Shown here piece by piece: positions 38,872 through 48,810 of a stretch of 64,000 nt of DNA. The stretch's first letter is position 1; the number at the start of each line of letters is the position of its first letter. The DNA comes from an uncultured Clostridia bacterium. Lineage in GTDB: Bacteria; Bacillota; Clostridia; Oscillospirales; Acutalibacteraceae. The stretch is from positions 1 through 64,000 of the forward strand of contig CANRNQ010000008.1 of the NCBI GenBank assembly GCA_947632045.1, given 5' to 3'. The notes under the pieces were generated by a model. It was not told where the DNA came from, did not search any database, and saw only the letters and a list, made by a program, of their open reading frames with translations. The translations under genes were made by a program, and so were the position numbers.

Positions 38872-39621
38872 TTAAAAATCCTGTCTTTGCCTTGCAAATT
38901 CATACATAAGCACCCCCGCCGCAACCGAGGCGTTCAGGGAATTTATATGTCCGCTCATCGGCAACGAAAGAATGCAGTCGCATTTTTCTCTAACAAGCCT
39001 CCCAAGGCCTCTGCCCTCGTTGCCTATCACGAGAGCCGCCGCTCCCCTCAGGTTCGCCTTATAGTAGCACTCTCCGTCCATATCCGCACCGTATATCCAT
39101 ACTCCGTGTTCCTTCAGCTTATCCATCGTTTGAGCTATATTTGTTACCCTCGCGACCGGAACATACTCCACAGCGCCCGCCGATGATTTATCAACGGCAA
39201 AGCTGAGCCCGACGCTGCGCCTTTTTGGAATTATCACTCCGTGCGCTCCGCTGCATTCCGCCGTTCTTATTATTGCACCGAGATTGTGTGGATCCTCTAT
39301 TTCGTCTAAAATTATAATAAACGGCGGTTCGCCTCTCTCTTCTGCGACTGCGAGAATATCCTCTACGCTTGAATAGTCCTTTACTGCCGCAAAACCGACT
39401 ATGCCCTGATGAGTGGCTCCCGCGCACAGGCTGTCAAGCTTTTTCGCGTCCACCTCTTTTATTACTACTCCCGCTTCCTTTGCTTTAGCTATTATCGGTC
39501 TTAAGGACGACGCGCCTTTAGCAACGAAAATCCTGTCAAGCGGTCTGCCGCTTCTGAGCGCCTCCGACACACAGTTGCGTCCTATTATAAGGTCGCTGTT
39601 ATTTTTACGGTTATCTTCCAT
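38872..39621 (-). CDS. rlmB: 23S rRNA (guanosine-2'-O-)-methyltransferase RlmB/TrmH family
   Basis: IIGRNCVSEALRSGRPLDRIFVAKG; DEIEDPHNLGAIIRTAECSGAHGVIIPKRRSVG; LVIGNEGRGLG. Confidence 0.95.
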   Translation of the reverse strand: MEDNRKNNSDLIIGRNCVSEALRSGRPLDRIFVAKGASSLRPIIAKAKEAGVVIKEVDAKKLDSLCAGATHQGIVGFAAVKDYSSVEDILAVAEERGEPPFIIILDEIEDPHNLGAIIRTAECSGAHGVIIPKRRSVGLSFAVDKSSAGAVEYVPVARVTNIAQTMDKLKEHGVWIYGADMDGECYYKANLRGAAALVIGNEGRGLGRLVREKCDCILSLPMSGHINSLNASVAAGVLMYEFARQRQDF

Positions 39622-39987
39622 ATTCTACCCCCGCGACGGTGCTTATCTGGCGGTTTAAGCGCAAAAATTACGCAAAGTCCCAATTATTTATTATTATACC
39701 ACAGTGCAGCAAAAAAGTAACTATTTTTTTAAAGAATAGTTGATTAAAATTTTAAAAACCGGCAATCTCGACATTTTACTTATGCAAAATTACCTATCTT
39801 GCGCGGCATATTTGATAATCCATTTTGGGCACGTTATGGGCGTTAATCGATTAATAGTTAGAGCAATTAAATAATTTTCAGAAATTTTGCTTTTTTTCTC
39901 TCTTGCTCTTTATATTTTCAGGAAAATAATGTATAATATATGGGTAAATCCCAAAAGGGAAAAGAATTAGAAAACGGAGTGATAAAA

Positions 39988-40854
39988 ATGCCATTGGTAA
40001 ACGCAAAAGAAATGCTCACCAAAGCAAAGGAAGGCCACTATGCGGTCGGTCAGTTTAACATCAACAATCTTGAGTGGACAAAGGCTATTCTGCTCACAGC
40101 GCAGGAGCTCAGCTCGCCCGTAATTCTCGGTGTTTCCGAGGGCGCGGGAAAATATATGTGCGGCTACAAGACCGTGGTAGGTATGGTAAACGGTATGCTT
40201 GAAGAGCTCAACATAACGGTTCCCGTAGCGCTTCATCTCGACCACGGCTCGTATGAGGGTGCTAAGGCTTGCATAGAGGCAGGCTTCAGCTCGATTATGT
40301 TCGACGGCTCGCATTACCCGATCGACGAGAATGTTGCAAAGACCAAGGAGCTTGTTGCTATCTGCAACGAAAAGGGCCTTTCGATTGAGGCTGAGGTAGG
40401 CTCTATCGGCGGCGAAGAGGACGGCGTTGTAGGTATGGGCGAGTGCGCCGACCCCAAGGAGTGTAAAATGATTGCGGACCTCGGAGTTACTATGCTCGCC
40501 GCGGGCATTGGCAACATTCACGGCAAATACCCCGAGAACTGGCCGGGACTCAGCTTTGAAACGCTCGACGCAGTTCAGCAGCTCACCGGAAAGATGCCCC
40601 TCGTTCTTCACGGCGGTACGGGAATACCGGCTGATATGATAAAGAAGGCGATAAGCCTCGGCGTTTCAAAGATAAACGTAAACACAGAGTGCCAGCTCGC
40701 TTTTGCCGCCGCGACAAGGGAGTATATTGAGGCAGGCAAGGATCAGCAGGGCAAGGGCTTTGACCCGAGAAAGCTCCTCGCGCCCGGCTTTGAGGCTATC
40801 AAGGCGACTGTAAAGGAAAAGATGGAGCTGTTCGGCTCGGTAGGCAAGGCTTGA
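39988..40854 (+). CDS. fba: Fructose-1,6-bisphosphate aldolase, class II
   Basis: GHYAVGQFNINNLEW, HLDHGSYEGAKACIEAGFSSIMFDGSHYP, LHGGTGIP. Confidence 0.97.
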   Translation: MPLVNAKEMLTKAKEGHYAVGQFNINNLEWTKAILLTAQELSSPVILGVSEGAGKYMCGYKTVVGMVNGMLEELNITVPVALHLDHGSYEGAKACIEAGFSSIMFDGSHYPIDENVAKTKELVAICNEKGLSIEAEVGSIGGEEDGVVGMGECADPKECKMIADLGVTMLAAGIGNIHGKYPENWPGLSFETLDAVQQLTGKMPLVLHGGTGIPADMIKKAISLGVSKINVNTECQLAFAAATREYIEAGKDQQGKGFDPRKLLAPGFEAIKATVKEKMELFGSVGKA

Positions 40855-41007
40855 TCGAGCTTGAAACGGCGGCGTCTGCCGCTTAAAGCGAAGGCTGTAT
40901 TATAAAGATAAACGACTGCAAGGATATCCTTTCGGATCCCTCGCGGTCGTTTTTTTAGTGCTTGTTTTTTACATTCCCTTTTTAAAACCATAAAATTATT
41001 TATCGGA

Positions 41008-42072
41008 TTAAATTTTGCTTGCCTTAATAACAAAAAGCACAGGCATTTTTCTTGCCTTGATGCTAAATTCGCTGTTTTCAGACTTGAGCAGATTTTCGTC
41101 GGAATCTTCTATTATCTTCTCTATTTTAAAACCGCTTTCAGAAAGAGTGTTGATATATGTGCTTAGCTTTCGATTTGACAGCATTATTTCTTTTCCACCC
41201 ATATTTGCCGAATACCATTTTTCATCAAAGTAAGAATTTCCGAAAATATATTTGCCGTTTTGCTCATAGACGCATTTGTGAATTGGATGTGACCAACTGA
41301 AAACAAATTTGCCGTCTTTTTTTAGATAGGAGTGAATAAGCGAAAAGGTTTTTTTCAGATCGGTACTCCAACCAATTCCAAAAACAGAATATACTAAATC
41401 AAAGTAGTTGTTAGGAATTTCCCCTTTTTTCTCCATTGGTACGCATATTAGTTTTGCCTTTATTCCTTGGGAGCTGAGAAAAATTTTGCTGCGCTTTAGT
41501 TGTTTTGGCGATATATCTATACCCCATAATTCTTTAGCGCCTTTGTCATGGACATATTTTATCGATCGACCGTTGCCGCACCCGATTTCAAGAGTCCGTT
41601 TGTTGTGTAAGTTGCCGAGCAAGCCGAGGCGATCCTCGGTAGTAAATCCTCCATAGCTTGGCAACGCTGTTGAGCCGAGAAATTCACTGCCTATCGTGTC
41701 CCAAAATTCAGTGTTTGCGCAGTGGATATTGTCAACGCAATAGTCAACGTCAGAAGCGCTGCCGATAATTTGTCCTCCGACAATATTGTTTTTTACATTT
41801 TCCGCTTGCTGTACGAGCGAGATTATATTTTCCTCTGCCTTTAATATGTAGTCATCTCGGCTGAGCCGTGTTCCGGAAAACAATTCGTTGAGAGTAATGC
41901 CGAGGACGGAGCATAATGTCGGCATAATTGATACTTCCGGCATACCATTGCCGCACTCCCATTTGCTTATAGTTTTATCGCTTACTCCTAAAACTTCGGC
42001 AAATTCTCGTTGAGTCATATTGCGTTCTTTTCTCAACTCAGAAATGAATTTACCTATTTTTATCTGATCCAT
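41008..42072 (-). CDS. XRE-family HTH fused to class-I SAM methyltransferase
   Basis: N-terminal GKFISELRKERNMTQREFAEVLGVSDKTISKWECGNG; C-terminal TLEIGCGNGRSIKYVHDKGAKELWGIDISP. Confidence 0.88.
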   Translation of the reverse strand: MDQIKIGKFISELRKERNMTQREFAEVLGVSDKTISKWECGNGMPEVSIMPTLCSVLGITLNELFSGTRLSRDDYILKAEENIISLVQQAENVKNNIVGGQIIGSASDVDYCVDNIHCANTEFWDTIGSEFLGSTALPSYGGFTTEDRLGLLGNLHNKRTLEIGCGNGRSIKYVHDKGAKELWGIDISPKQLKRSKIFLSSQGIKAKLICVPMEKKGEIPNNYFDLVYSVFGIGWSTDLKKTFSLIHSYLKKDGKFVFSWSHPIHKCVYEQNGKYIFGNSYFDEKWYSANMGGKEIMLSNRKLSTYINTLSESGFKIEKIIEDSDENLLKSENSEFSIKARKMPVLFVIKASKI

Positions 42073-42209
42073 AAATTATTCCTCCGAGAAATTTCATTGA
42101 CTTAATTATATATGAACGAAAGAAAAAACTCCACCCACAGAAAGTAGAGTTTTGTTTTATTATGTATTGTACAGACGTTTTAAATTTATTAATTTTGCGC
42201 TATGACGCG

Positions 42210-42440
42210 GCTGCCGCAGTATTGGCTTTACAGGCTTGATAGGGAGCGTGAGTTCGGGCGGCGACCGCACATTTTCGCCTGCGGCGGAAATGTGCCGAAA
42301 AACGCGGCGGCGGGGCAGGGCTGTCGTTTACGCGCAAAAAATCCTGCGCCGCCGCGTTTTTCCGCGCGGCCGCAGGCCGCGCGGGTCGCCGCCCGAGCCG
42401 CCTTATCAAGCACACAGTAAAAACGGGAGAATGCGGCAGC
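42210..42440 (+). repeat. Dispersed nested inverted-repeat element, copy E
   Basis: GCTGCCGCA/TGCGGCAGC (42210-42218/42432-42440); TCGGGCGGCGACC/GGTCGCCGCCCGA (42254-42266/42384-42396); AAAAACGCGGCGGCG/CGCCGCCGCGTTTTT (42298-42312/42347-42361); hairpins GCACATTTTCGCC-TGC-GGCGGAAATGTGC and GCGCGGCC-GCA-GGCCGCGC. Confidence 0.92.
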
Positions 42441-42531
42441 ATCAGCGAGCCGCAAAAGCAATACCCCGCGCAAAAGGAAAAGGCTCCCATATGCTCAGCA
42501 TACGAAAGCCGTTTGAACTGACATCTGATTA

Positions 42532-42765
42532 TCAGTCGATCTCAACCATAACCTTTGTGTTGTTTCTGATTGCCGCGCTGCGTGCGATGGTGCGGATAGC
42601 CTTGGCAATTCTGCCCTGCTTACCGATGATTCTTCCCATGTCGTCCTCAGCAACGTGAATGTGATAAACAATAACGCCCTCTTCATTCGGCTCGTCCTTG
42701 TCAACACTAACCTGTGTCGGGTCCTCAACAAGACCCTGTGCGATAACTTTAAGCAAATCCTGCAT
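42532..42765 (-). CDS. khpA: KH-domain RNA-binding protein KhpA
   Basis: VAEDDMGRIIGKQGRIAKAIRTIARSAA; directly downstream of rpsP. Confidence 0.92.
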   Translation of the reverse strand: MQDLLKVIAQGLVEDPTQVSVDKDEPNEEGVIVYHIHVAEDDMGRIIGKQGRIAKAIRTIARSAAIRNNTKVMVEID

Positions 42766-42787
42766 AAAAGCTTCTCCTTTCAATTAA

Positions 42788-43033
42788 TTATTCGATGATA
42801 TTGTTTTTCTTTAAAAGAGCCTTAACGGTGTCGGTGGGCTGAGCGCCCTTTTTGATCCAGTCCTTTACCTTTTCGCCGTCAATCTTAAGCTCTATCGGCT
42901 CCTTTACCGGATTGTAGTAGCCGACCTCCTCAATAAAGCGCCCGTCTCTCGGGTATCTTGAATCCGCGACTACTATGCGGTAGAACGGAGATTTTTTTGC
43001 ACCCATGCGGCGGAGTCTGATTTTAACTGCCAT
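42788..43033 (-). CDS. rpsP: 30S ribosomal protein S16
   Basis: [42 protein letters not shown]. Confidence 0.98.
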   Translation of the reverse strand: MAVKIRLRRMGAKKSPFYRIVVADSRYPRDGRFIEEVGYYNPVKEPIELKIDGEKVKDWIKKGAQPTDTVKALLKKNNIIE

Positions 43034-43164
43034 TTTATTCACCTCCAAATCCAGTGATTTTATATCTTCACCAAATATCTTTATTTTTAAAAGCCGGTCG
43101 CAAGGTCTGCTCAGGAAATTCCATCAAGCCATGCCCCGATTTAAAGATTTGGCTGAATATCTGT

Positions 43165-44532
43165 TTACATTCCCATAGGGTTCATCGGGCCGCCAAGACC
43201 GGGAAGTCCGCCCTTGAACATTCTCCTTTTCTTGCCCTTGCCGTTGAACTGCTTCATCATCTTCTGCATCTGTTCAAACTGCTTTATAAGACGGTTTACG
43301 TCCTCGACCTTCATTCCGCAGCCCGAGGCAATCCTCTTTTTGCGCGAGGCGTTCATAATATCCGGCTTTTCGCGCTCCTCGCGGGTCATAGACAGGATTA
43401 TTGCGGCGTTTCTGTCCATAATCCTGTCGTCTATATCAATGTCGTCGAGCTGCTTCGATATGCCGGGCAGCTTCGAAAGTATACCTTTTATAGGACCCAT
43501 TTTCTTTATCTGCATAAACTGGTCGAGCAAATCGTTATAGTCGAATTTGTTTTTTGCCATCTTTGCGGCGAGCTCCTCGGCCTTTTTCTGGTCAAGCTTG
43601 CTCTCGGCCTCCTCTATAAGAGTGAGAACGTCGCCCATGCCGAGTATGCGGCTCGCCATTCTGTCAGGGTGGAAAACCTCAAGGTCGCTGAGCTTTTCAC
43701 CGGTTCCGGCATACTTTATCGGCTTGCCGGTGACGGCTCTTACCGACAGAGCCGCGCCGCCTCTTGTGTCGCCGTCGAGCTTTGTCAGTATCACGCCGGA
43801 AATTTCAAGCAGGTCGTTAAAGTTCTTCGCCACGTTTACGGCGTCCTGACCGGTCATCGCGTCAACCACGAGGAAAATCTCGTTTGGATTGACCTCTCTC
43901 TTTATATTTTCAAGCTCCTTCATTAGAGCCTCGTCTATGTGAAGTCGTCCGGCTGTGTCGAGGATAACGATGTCGTTGCCGTAATCCCTCGCGTGTCTGA
44001 CCGCTTCCCTTGCGATTTTCACGGGATTTTCCGTTCCCATTTCAAAAACGGTCGCTCCCGCCTTTGAGCCGACCACCTTTAGCTGTTCGATGGCCGCGGG
44101 GCGGTAAACGTCGCAGGCGGCGAGCAATGGCCTGTGTCCCTGACCCTTGAGCATCATCGCGAGCTTTCCGGCGTGGGTCGTTTTTCCCGAGCCCTGAAGT
44201 CCGCAGAGCATTATAACCGTAGGCGGCTTCGACGCGGTCTGGAGCTTTGACTGCTGACCGCCCATTAGCTCTGTGAGCTCCTCGTTTACAATTTTTACTA
44301 CCATCTGCGCGGGAGTCAGGCTCTCCATAACGTCCGAGCCGACCGCCCTTTCTGTCACCTTAGCGGTGAAATCCTTGGCTACCTTGTAGTTTACGTCCGC
44401 CTCAAGAAGCGCAAGGCGAACCTCGCGCATGGCTTCCTTAACATCGCCTTCGGTCAGCTTGCCCTTTGAACGCAGCTTTTTAAACGCGTTGCTTAGCTTT
44501 TCAGACAATCCTTCAAATGCCAAGAAAATCAT
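43165..44532 (-). CDS. ffh: Signal recognition particle protein Ffh
   Basis: GLQGSGKTTHAGKLA, DTAGRLHIDEALM, GDTRGGAALS, C-terminal M domain. Start at MIFLAFEGL is likely; 44553 is an alternative. Confidence 0.97.
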   Translation of the reverse strand: MIFLAFEGLSEKLSNAFKKLRSKGKLTEGDVKEAMREVRLALLEADVNYKVAKDFTAKVTERAVGSDVMESLTPAQMVVKIVNEELTELMGGQQSKLQTASKPPTVIMLCGLQGSGKTTHAGKLAMMLKGQGHRPLLAACDVYRPAAIEQLKVVGSKAGATVFEMGTENPVKIAREAVRHARDYGNDIVILDTAGRLHIDEALMKELENIKREVNPNEIFLVVDAMTGQDAVNVAKNFNDLLEISGVILTKLDGDTRGGAALSVRAVTGKPIKYAGTGEKLSDLEVFHPDRMASRILGMGDVLTLIEEAESKLDQKKAEELAAKMAKNKFDYNDLLDQFMQIKKMGPIKGILSKLPGISKQLDDIDIDDRIMDRNAAIILSMTREEREKPDIMNASRKKRIASGCGMKVEDVNRLIKQFEQMQKMMKQFNGKGKKRRMFKGGLPGLGGPMNPMGM

Positions 44533-44539
44533 CCCTTCA

Positions 44540-44896
44540 TCATTGTTTTTCAAGCAGGGCGTCCGCGGCGTCTATGACCTCAGCCGCCCTTATCCGTATA
44601 TTCTCGCTGTCGCTCAGCTCATATATATCTGCGCCGAGCCGTTTTATCCTCTCAAGTCCGCTCATCATTCCTTCAAAGCGGCTGTAAAGTCCGAGCTTTT
44701 CCTCCATATCCAGTAAGGCGCTCTCCGTGCGCTTGATTATATCGCGCACCGCCTGACGGGTTATATTCATTTCCTGCGCTATTTCGGCAAGAGAGCAGTC
44801 GGCGTTGTAATAGCACTCGACCGCCGTCCTCTGCTTTTCGGATAGCAGCTCGCCGTAAAAATCGAGCAGGAGAGAGATTTTGTAGTCCTTTTCCAT
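44540..44896 (-). CDS. ylxM: YlxM/p13-like DNA-binding protein (UPF0122)
   Basis: LLLDFYGELLSEKQRTAVECYYNADCSLAEIAQEMNITRQAVRDIIKRTE, adjacent to ffh. Confidence 0.93.
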   Translation of the reverse strand: MEKDYKISLLLDFYGELLSEKQRTAVECYYNADCSLAEIAQEMNITRQAVRDIIKRTESALLDMEEKLGLYSRFEGMMSGLERIKRLGADIYELSDSENIRIRAAEVIDAADALLEKQ

Positions 44897-45010
44897 AGCA
44901 CATCCGTCCTGCTGTAAAGTTTTTTCCTTTACACCTGTGTTATTGTACTATATCCGCGCCCGATTGTCAACCTAAAATTTATTTTTCCCGTACCGAGTCA
45001 TCGTAAGCGT

Positions 45011-45475
45011 TCATATGTGAATTATGTTCGTCATTATTCCCTTGTCCGTTATGTCTATTATCCCGTAGCTCGACATCCAGCCGTGAATACTGCCGGGATT
45101 CATAATGTATAAGCCGTCCTCGTACTCGTTGAGCGCATTGTGCGTGTGGCCGAACAGAAGAATGTCGGCTCCTCTACGCCGCGCCTCGTTCTTTATCATG
45201 GAATATCCGCTCTTTACGCTGTAGGCGTGTCCGTGCGTATACATAATTTTTTTGCCGCCGAGAGTTATTGTTTCCTCAATCGGCAGAGTTGAGCCCCAGT
45301 CGCAGTTTCCCTTGACGCTGTAAACCGCCTTGTCGGGAAAGTCGCGGCGAAGATTTTCCGACTCCCGCTCTCCGTCGCCGCAGTGTATTATGACCTCCGC
45401 GTCCATATGCGCGAGCACAGCGTTTCTCACCGAGTTATAGTCGCCATGCGAATCCGAGATAACCAAAATTCTCAA
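45011..45475 (-). CDS. YfcE/MJ0936-family phosphodiesterase
   Basis: MRILVISDSHGDYNSV, IHCGDGERE, VKGNCDWG, LFGHTHNA. Confidence 0.93.
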   Translation of the reverse strand: MRILVISDSHGDYNSVRNAVLAHMDAEVIIHCGDGERESENLRRDFPDKAVYSVKGNCDWGSTLPIEETITLGGKKIMYTHGHAYSVKSGYSMIKNEARRRGADILLFGHTHNALNEYEDGLYIMNPGSIHGWMSSYGIIDITDKGIMTNIIHI

Positions 45476-45790
45476 GGCTACGCCTCCTTATTACAGCTTA
45501 AAAGTAAAATAGTATTTAATCCTAACGAAAAAGTATTTTTTCTGTCAAAATCGGGCTTATCGCGAAGCAGAATATTCATCATTATTCTACTATACAAATG
45601 AAAAAAATCAAGCGTTAATTTGTCAAAATTTTGACTGAATGTAAACAAGGATTATTGTTGCTTGTTTCAGCTCGGAGCCGATTTTTATATTATACTTGCA
45701 CGCAGCTAATAAAAGACGGGGCGCGCCGTTATTTTTTTCAATCTGCGCTCATATACATTTGTTAAAGTTCTATTTTCAGGTGGTGTTCTT

Positions 45791-46039
45791 TTGAATAATA
45801 ACAACAATTTTGACGAATTACTCAGACGCGCCGGCGAAAGCATGGGGACCTCTCCAGATAAGCTTGAACAGGCGGCAAAAGACGGCAAGCTCGGCGGCTT
45901 GCTGAAGGGTATGGACAAAAATACGCTTACACAGGTTGAAAAAATACTGAAGGACAGAGAACAGACGGAAAAAATACTTAATTCGCCGCAGGCGCAGGAG
46001 CTGATGAAAAAGCTGAAAAAGAAAAGAGGGAGCGACTAA
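45791..46039 (+). CDS. Small uncharacterised protein (82 aa, TTG start)
   Basis: Upstream gene of a tightly packed three-gene cluster; helical, KKLKKKRGSD tail. Confidence 0.65.
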   Translation: MNNNNNFDELLRRAGESMGTSPDKLEQAAKDGKLGGLLKGMDKNTLTQVEKILKDREQTEKILNSPQAQELMKKLKKKRGSD

Positions 46040-46411
46040 GTGGACGATTTTTCCGACCAAATATCAAAGATATTGAACGACCCGCAGGCAATGGAGCAAA
46101 TCAAGAGTATGGCGGGAATGCTCGGCGCACAGCAAGGCCATGAGCCGCCGCAGCCGCCTCCTCAGCCGCAGGCGCCGCAATATGGCTCTGCAAACGGCGG
46201 CAATATGATCTCGCCGGAGATGCTCGGCGCTATGAGCAGGATTATGCCGCTTTTGTCCGAGTACAAAAGGGAGGATAACGGCACGCGGCTTTTGGCGGCG
46301 CTGCGCCCGTTTTTGAGCCGCGACAAGCAAAAGAAGCTTGACGAGGCGACAAGAATGCTTCAAATGATGCGTTTTTTGCCGATGATAACGAAGCTCGGCG
46401 GAATGGGGTGA
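46040..46411 (+). CDS. Uncharacterised protein (123 aa)
   Basis: MDDFSDQISKILNDPQAMEQIKSMAGMLG...; starts 1 nt after the preceding stop. Confidence 0.7.
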   Translation: MDDFSDQISKILNDPQAMEQIKSMAGMLGAQQGHEPPQPPPQPQAPQYGSANGGNMISPEMLGAMSRIMPLLSEYKREDNGTRLLAALRPFLSRDKQKKLDEATRMLQMMRFLPMITKLGGMG

Positions 46412-46412
46412 T

Positions 46413-46775
46413 ATGATGCCGCAGAATATCAGCGACCCGATGCAGCGCGAGGCTGTCAGGCGAATGCAGGAGCTGCACGGCAGGGCGACAAAAAGGCCGC
46501 CTGAAAGGCAGCCGGAGAATAAGGAAAACGAAAGAGATGAAGCGCCTAAGGAAAACGTCGGGAAGGAGCTTGATGGTAGTCTTATCGGCGGAGGCGATAT
46601 CGAGCCGAAACCGCCGCAAGGTGAGAAGCCATTTTCGCCGGGAGCTTTTCCGGCGGAGCTGAAAAATCTGCTTGAGGATCGCGACCAAGGTCTTATTCTG
46701 ATACTGATAATTCTCCTTATGGGGGAGCAAAGCGATACCAGTCTTCTTATGGCTCTCGTGTATTTGATTTTGTGA
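46413..46775 (+). CDS. Uncharacterised protein (120 aa) with hydrophobic C-terminus
   Basis: MMPQNISDPMQREAVRRMQELHG...DQGLILILIILLMGEQSDTSLLMALVYLIL; starts 1 nt after the preceding stop. Confidence 0.7.
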   Translation: MMPQNISDPMQREAVRRMQELHGRATKRPPERQPENKENERDEAPKENVGKELDGSLIGGGDIEPKPPQGEKPFSPGAFPAELKNLLEDRDQGLILILIILLMGEQSDTSLLMALVYLIL

Positions 46776-46790
46776 GGCTCGCTTTTGGGG

Positions 46791-47012
46791 GCGGCGGCCG
46801 ATTGCCCGCTCATAGTTATAGCGGGGCGGGATAGAGCCGGGCGGCGACCGTTCCGCGCCTTCGGCGCGGAACCGAAAAACGCGGCGGGCGGGGCAGCAGG
46901 CAGCATTTCTCAGGCAAATCCCTGCCCCCGCCGCGTTTTTCCGCGCGGCTGCGCCGCGCGGGTCGCCGCCCGAAACATACCTCTCAGGCACAAAGCGTAA
47001 ACGAGCCGCCGC
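46791..47012 (+). repeat. Dispersed nested inverted-repeat element, copy F
   Basis: GCGGCGGC/GCCGCCGC (46791-46798/47005-47012); CGGGCGGCGACC/GGTCGCCGCCCG (46838-46849/46961-46972); AAAAACGCGGCGGG/CCCGCCGCGTTTTT; hairpins GTTCCGCGCC-TTC-GGCGCGGAAC and GCGCGGC-TGC-GCCGCGC. Confidence 0.9.
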
Positions 47013-47109
47013 AAAGCGCCATAAATTTTTTTAAATATTCATGCCTTTGTAATTTATTTTCTCCGAAAATGTGTTATAATATAGAAAATAAATTATCGGA
47101 GGAAGAACA

Positions 47110-47622
47110 ATGAATAGAAAAATAATCGCCCTGCTGCTTGGCGGGTTTATGCTCGCGGGATTGCTCGCGGGCTGCTCAAACACTGATAACGGATCCTCGT
47201 CGCCGGATAAGCAAGGCTCGTCTGAGAGCGAGAGCTACGACCTTTCGGCTGAGATGAAAAAGATGACCGATCAGCTTACTAAGACGGACGATTCGGCAAA
47301 CATCGACCTTGATACCCTCAACAACTTTTTCTCGTCCGTCGCAAAGGCGAAGTACACGGTGCGCGGAGTGGCGTCAAATTACAACTGCGACGAGTACAAC
47401 GGCTACACAATAGCCATGGTAACTCTGACAAACAACGACGTTAAATACATGGTAAGCCTTGCGGAGAAGGACGAAACGATAAAAGACGGAGAATACTTAG
47501 AGGTTCAAGGCGTTCTCGGCACAGGCATATCGGCAGATATGCAGCAGGGATATGCGACGTTTTCGCTTTCAAAGGCGGAGATATTGGATCGCGGCGACGC
47601 GGTAAAGACAAAGATGAAATAA
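47110..47622 (+). CDS. Lipoprotein with OB-fold (tRNA_anti-like) domain
   Basis: Lipobox LAGLLAGCSN; TVRGVASNYNCDEYNGYTIAMVTL...LEVQGVL typical of tRNA_anti-like lipoproteins. Confidence 0.75.
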   Translation: MNRKIIALLLGGFMLAGLLAGCSNTDNGSSSPDKQGSSESESYDLSAEMKKMTDQLTKTDDSANIDLDTLNNFFSSVAKAKYTVRGVASNYNCDEYNGYTIAMVTLTNNDVKYMVSLAEKDETIKDGEYLEVQGVLGTGISADMQQGYATFSLSKAEILDRGDAVKTKMK

Positions 47623-47875
47623 ATTACATATTCCCGCGCTCGGAGCGCGGGATTTTCTTCGTTAATTTTCGACAAAAAACGCGCTAAAAAGGTTGACATT
47701 TATGCGGGCATATAATAAAATAATTTAGTATAATCCGGTCGTAAGCTGCAAAAAACTCTTGGGGGTAAGCGCAGTCGAGGCTTGATTAAGCGGAATTAAC
47801 AAATCCCGCAGCAATAAAAAGGTGTTCAGCAAGCGGCGGCTTGCGAATACCGCAAAGGAAAGAGAGGCAGTTATT

Positions 47876-48685
47876 ATGGACGATTTTTCAAGTATAATTG
47901 AAGTATTTGAAGATCTCGGCAAGGGCAACGCTTCTTTGGGTATAGCGATAGCCATTGTGGGAATCCTTATCTGCGTTATGGGCGTAATCGCGTTGGTAGT
48001 AAGCATCGTGCTTGGCGTAAAGTACTACAAGTACAACCGGCGTGAAAACAGCGCTCATCTCACGGGCGAGGAAACCGCAAGGAGGATCCTTGACCAAAAC
48101 GGCTTGCAGAACATCAAGGTTAAGTCGGTCGGCTCAATGCTGTTCGGCAACAGCTACAGCCACTATTTTAAAAAGGTAAGGCTTAGAAGGCGCACAAAGG
48201 GAAAAACAAGCGTAGCCGCGCTCGCTATGGGCGCGCAGAAATCCGCGCTTGCGGTTCTCGATAAAGAGGGCGATCCGGATATGAGAAAGCGCGTAAGGCT
48301 TTCCCCGTTTATAACGCTCGGACCGTTGGCGTTTATCCCGCTCATCGTAATCGGAGTCGTTGTTGACATTTTTCTTCTCAATTCTCAGGGCTGGTTCTTG
48401 ATAGCGCTTATATGCATCGCGATGCTCTTCTATTTGTTTTCTCTGATTCTGTCTATTCTGACATTGAAAACCGAGAAAAAAGCCCAGCAGAGGGCATATG
48501 AGCTTCTCCGCGCCGGAGGAATGGCGACTGAGCAGGAGATAGAAGACTTAAAGAAGCTCTTTAAGCTCTATAATATCCAATACATAAACGATATTATAAT
48601 CTCGGCTCTCGAACTGCTTTATTACGTTTTGCAGATAGTTGCCGCAGCTCAGGGCGGAAGCAGCAGCAGCTCGTCAAACAACTGA
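47876..48685 (+). CDS. YugP-like (Zn_peptidase_2-like) membrane protein lacking HExxH
   Basis: LTGEETARRILDQNGLQNIKVKSVGSML, TSVAALAMGAQKSALAVLDKEG at the expected HExxH position, C-terminal hydrophobic segments. Confidence 0.6.
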   Translation: MDDFSSIIEVFEDLGKGNASLGIAIAIVGILICVMGVIALVVSIVLGVKYYKYNRRENSAHLTGEETARRILDQNGLQNIKVKSVGSMLFGNSYSHYFKKVRLRRRTKGKTSVAALAMGAQKSALAVLDKEGDPDMRKRVRLSPFITLGPLAFIPLIVIGVVVDIFLLNSQGWFLIALICIAMLFYLFSLILSILTLKTEKKAQQRAYELLRAGGMATEQEIEDLKKLFKLYNIQYINDIIISALELLYYVLQIVAAAQGGSSSSSSNN

Positions 48686-48810
48686 TGGCAGTAAAACAAA
48701 CCGCTTAGAAAAAAATAAAGATAAAAAATGAAAAGCAAAGCTCCCGAACAGACTGAATTTCCGTTCGGGAGCTCTTTTATATTTGTGCAAGAGAGTCGCG
48801 CTGCGAACCG

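Noticed and set aside
39967-40611. 214-aa minus-strand ORF antisense to fba
   Set aside because: Shadow ORF of a conserved aldolase gene.
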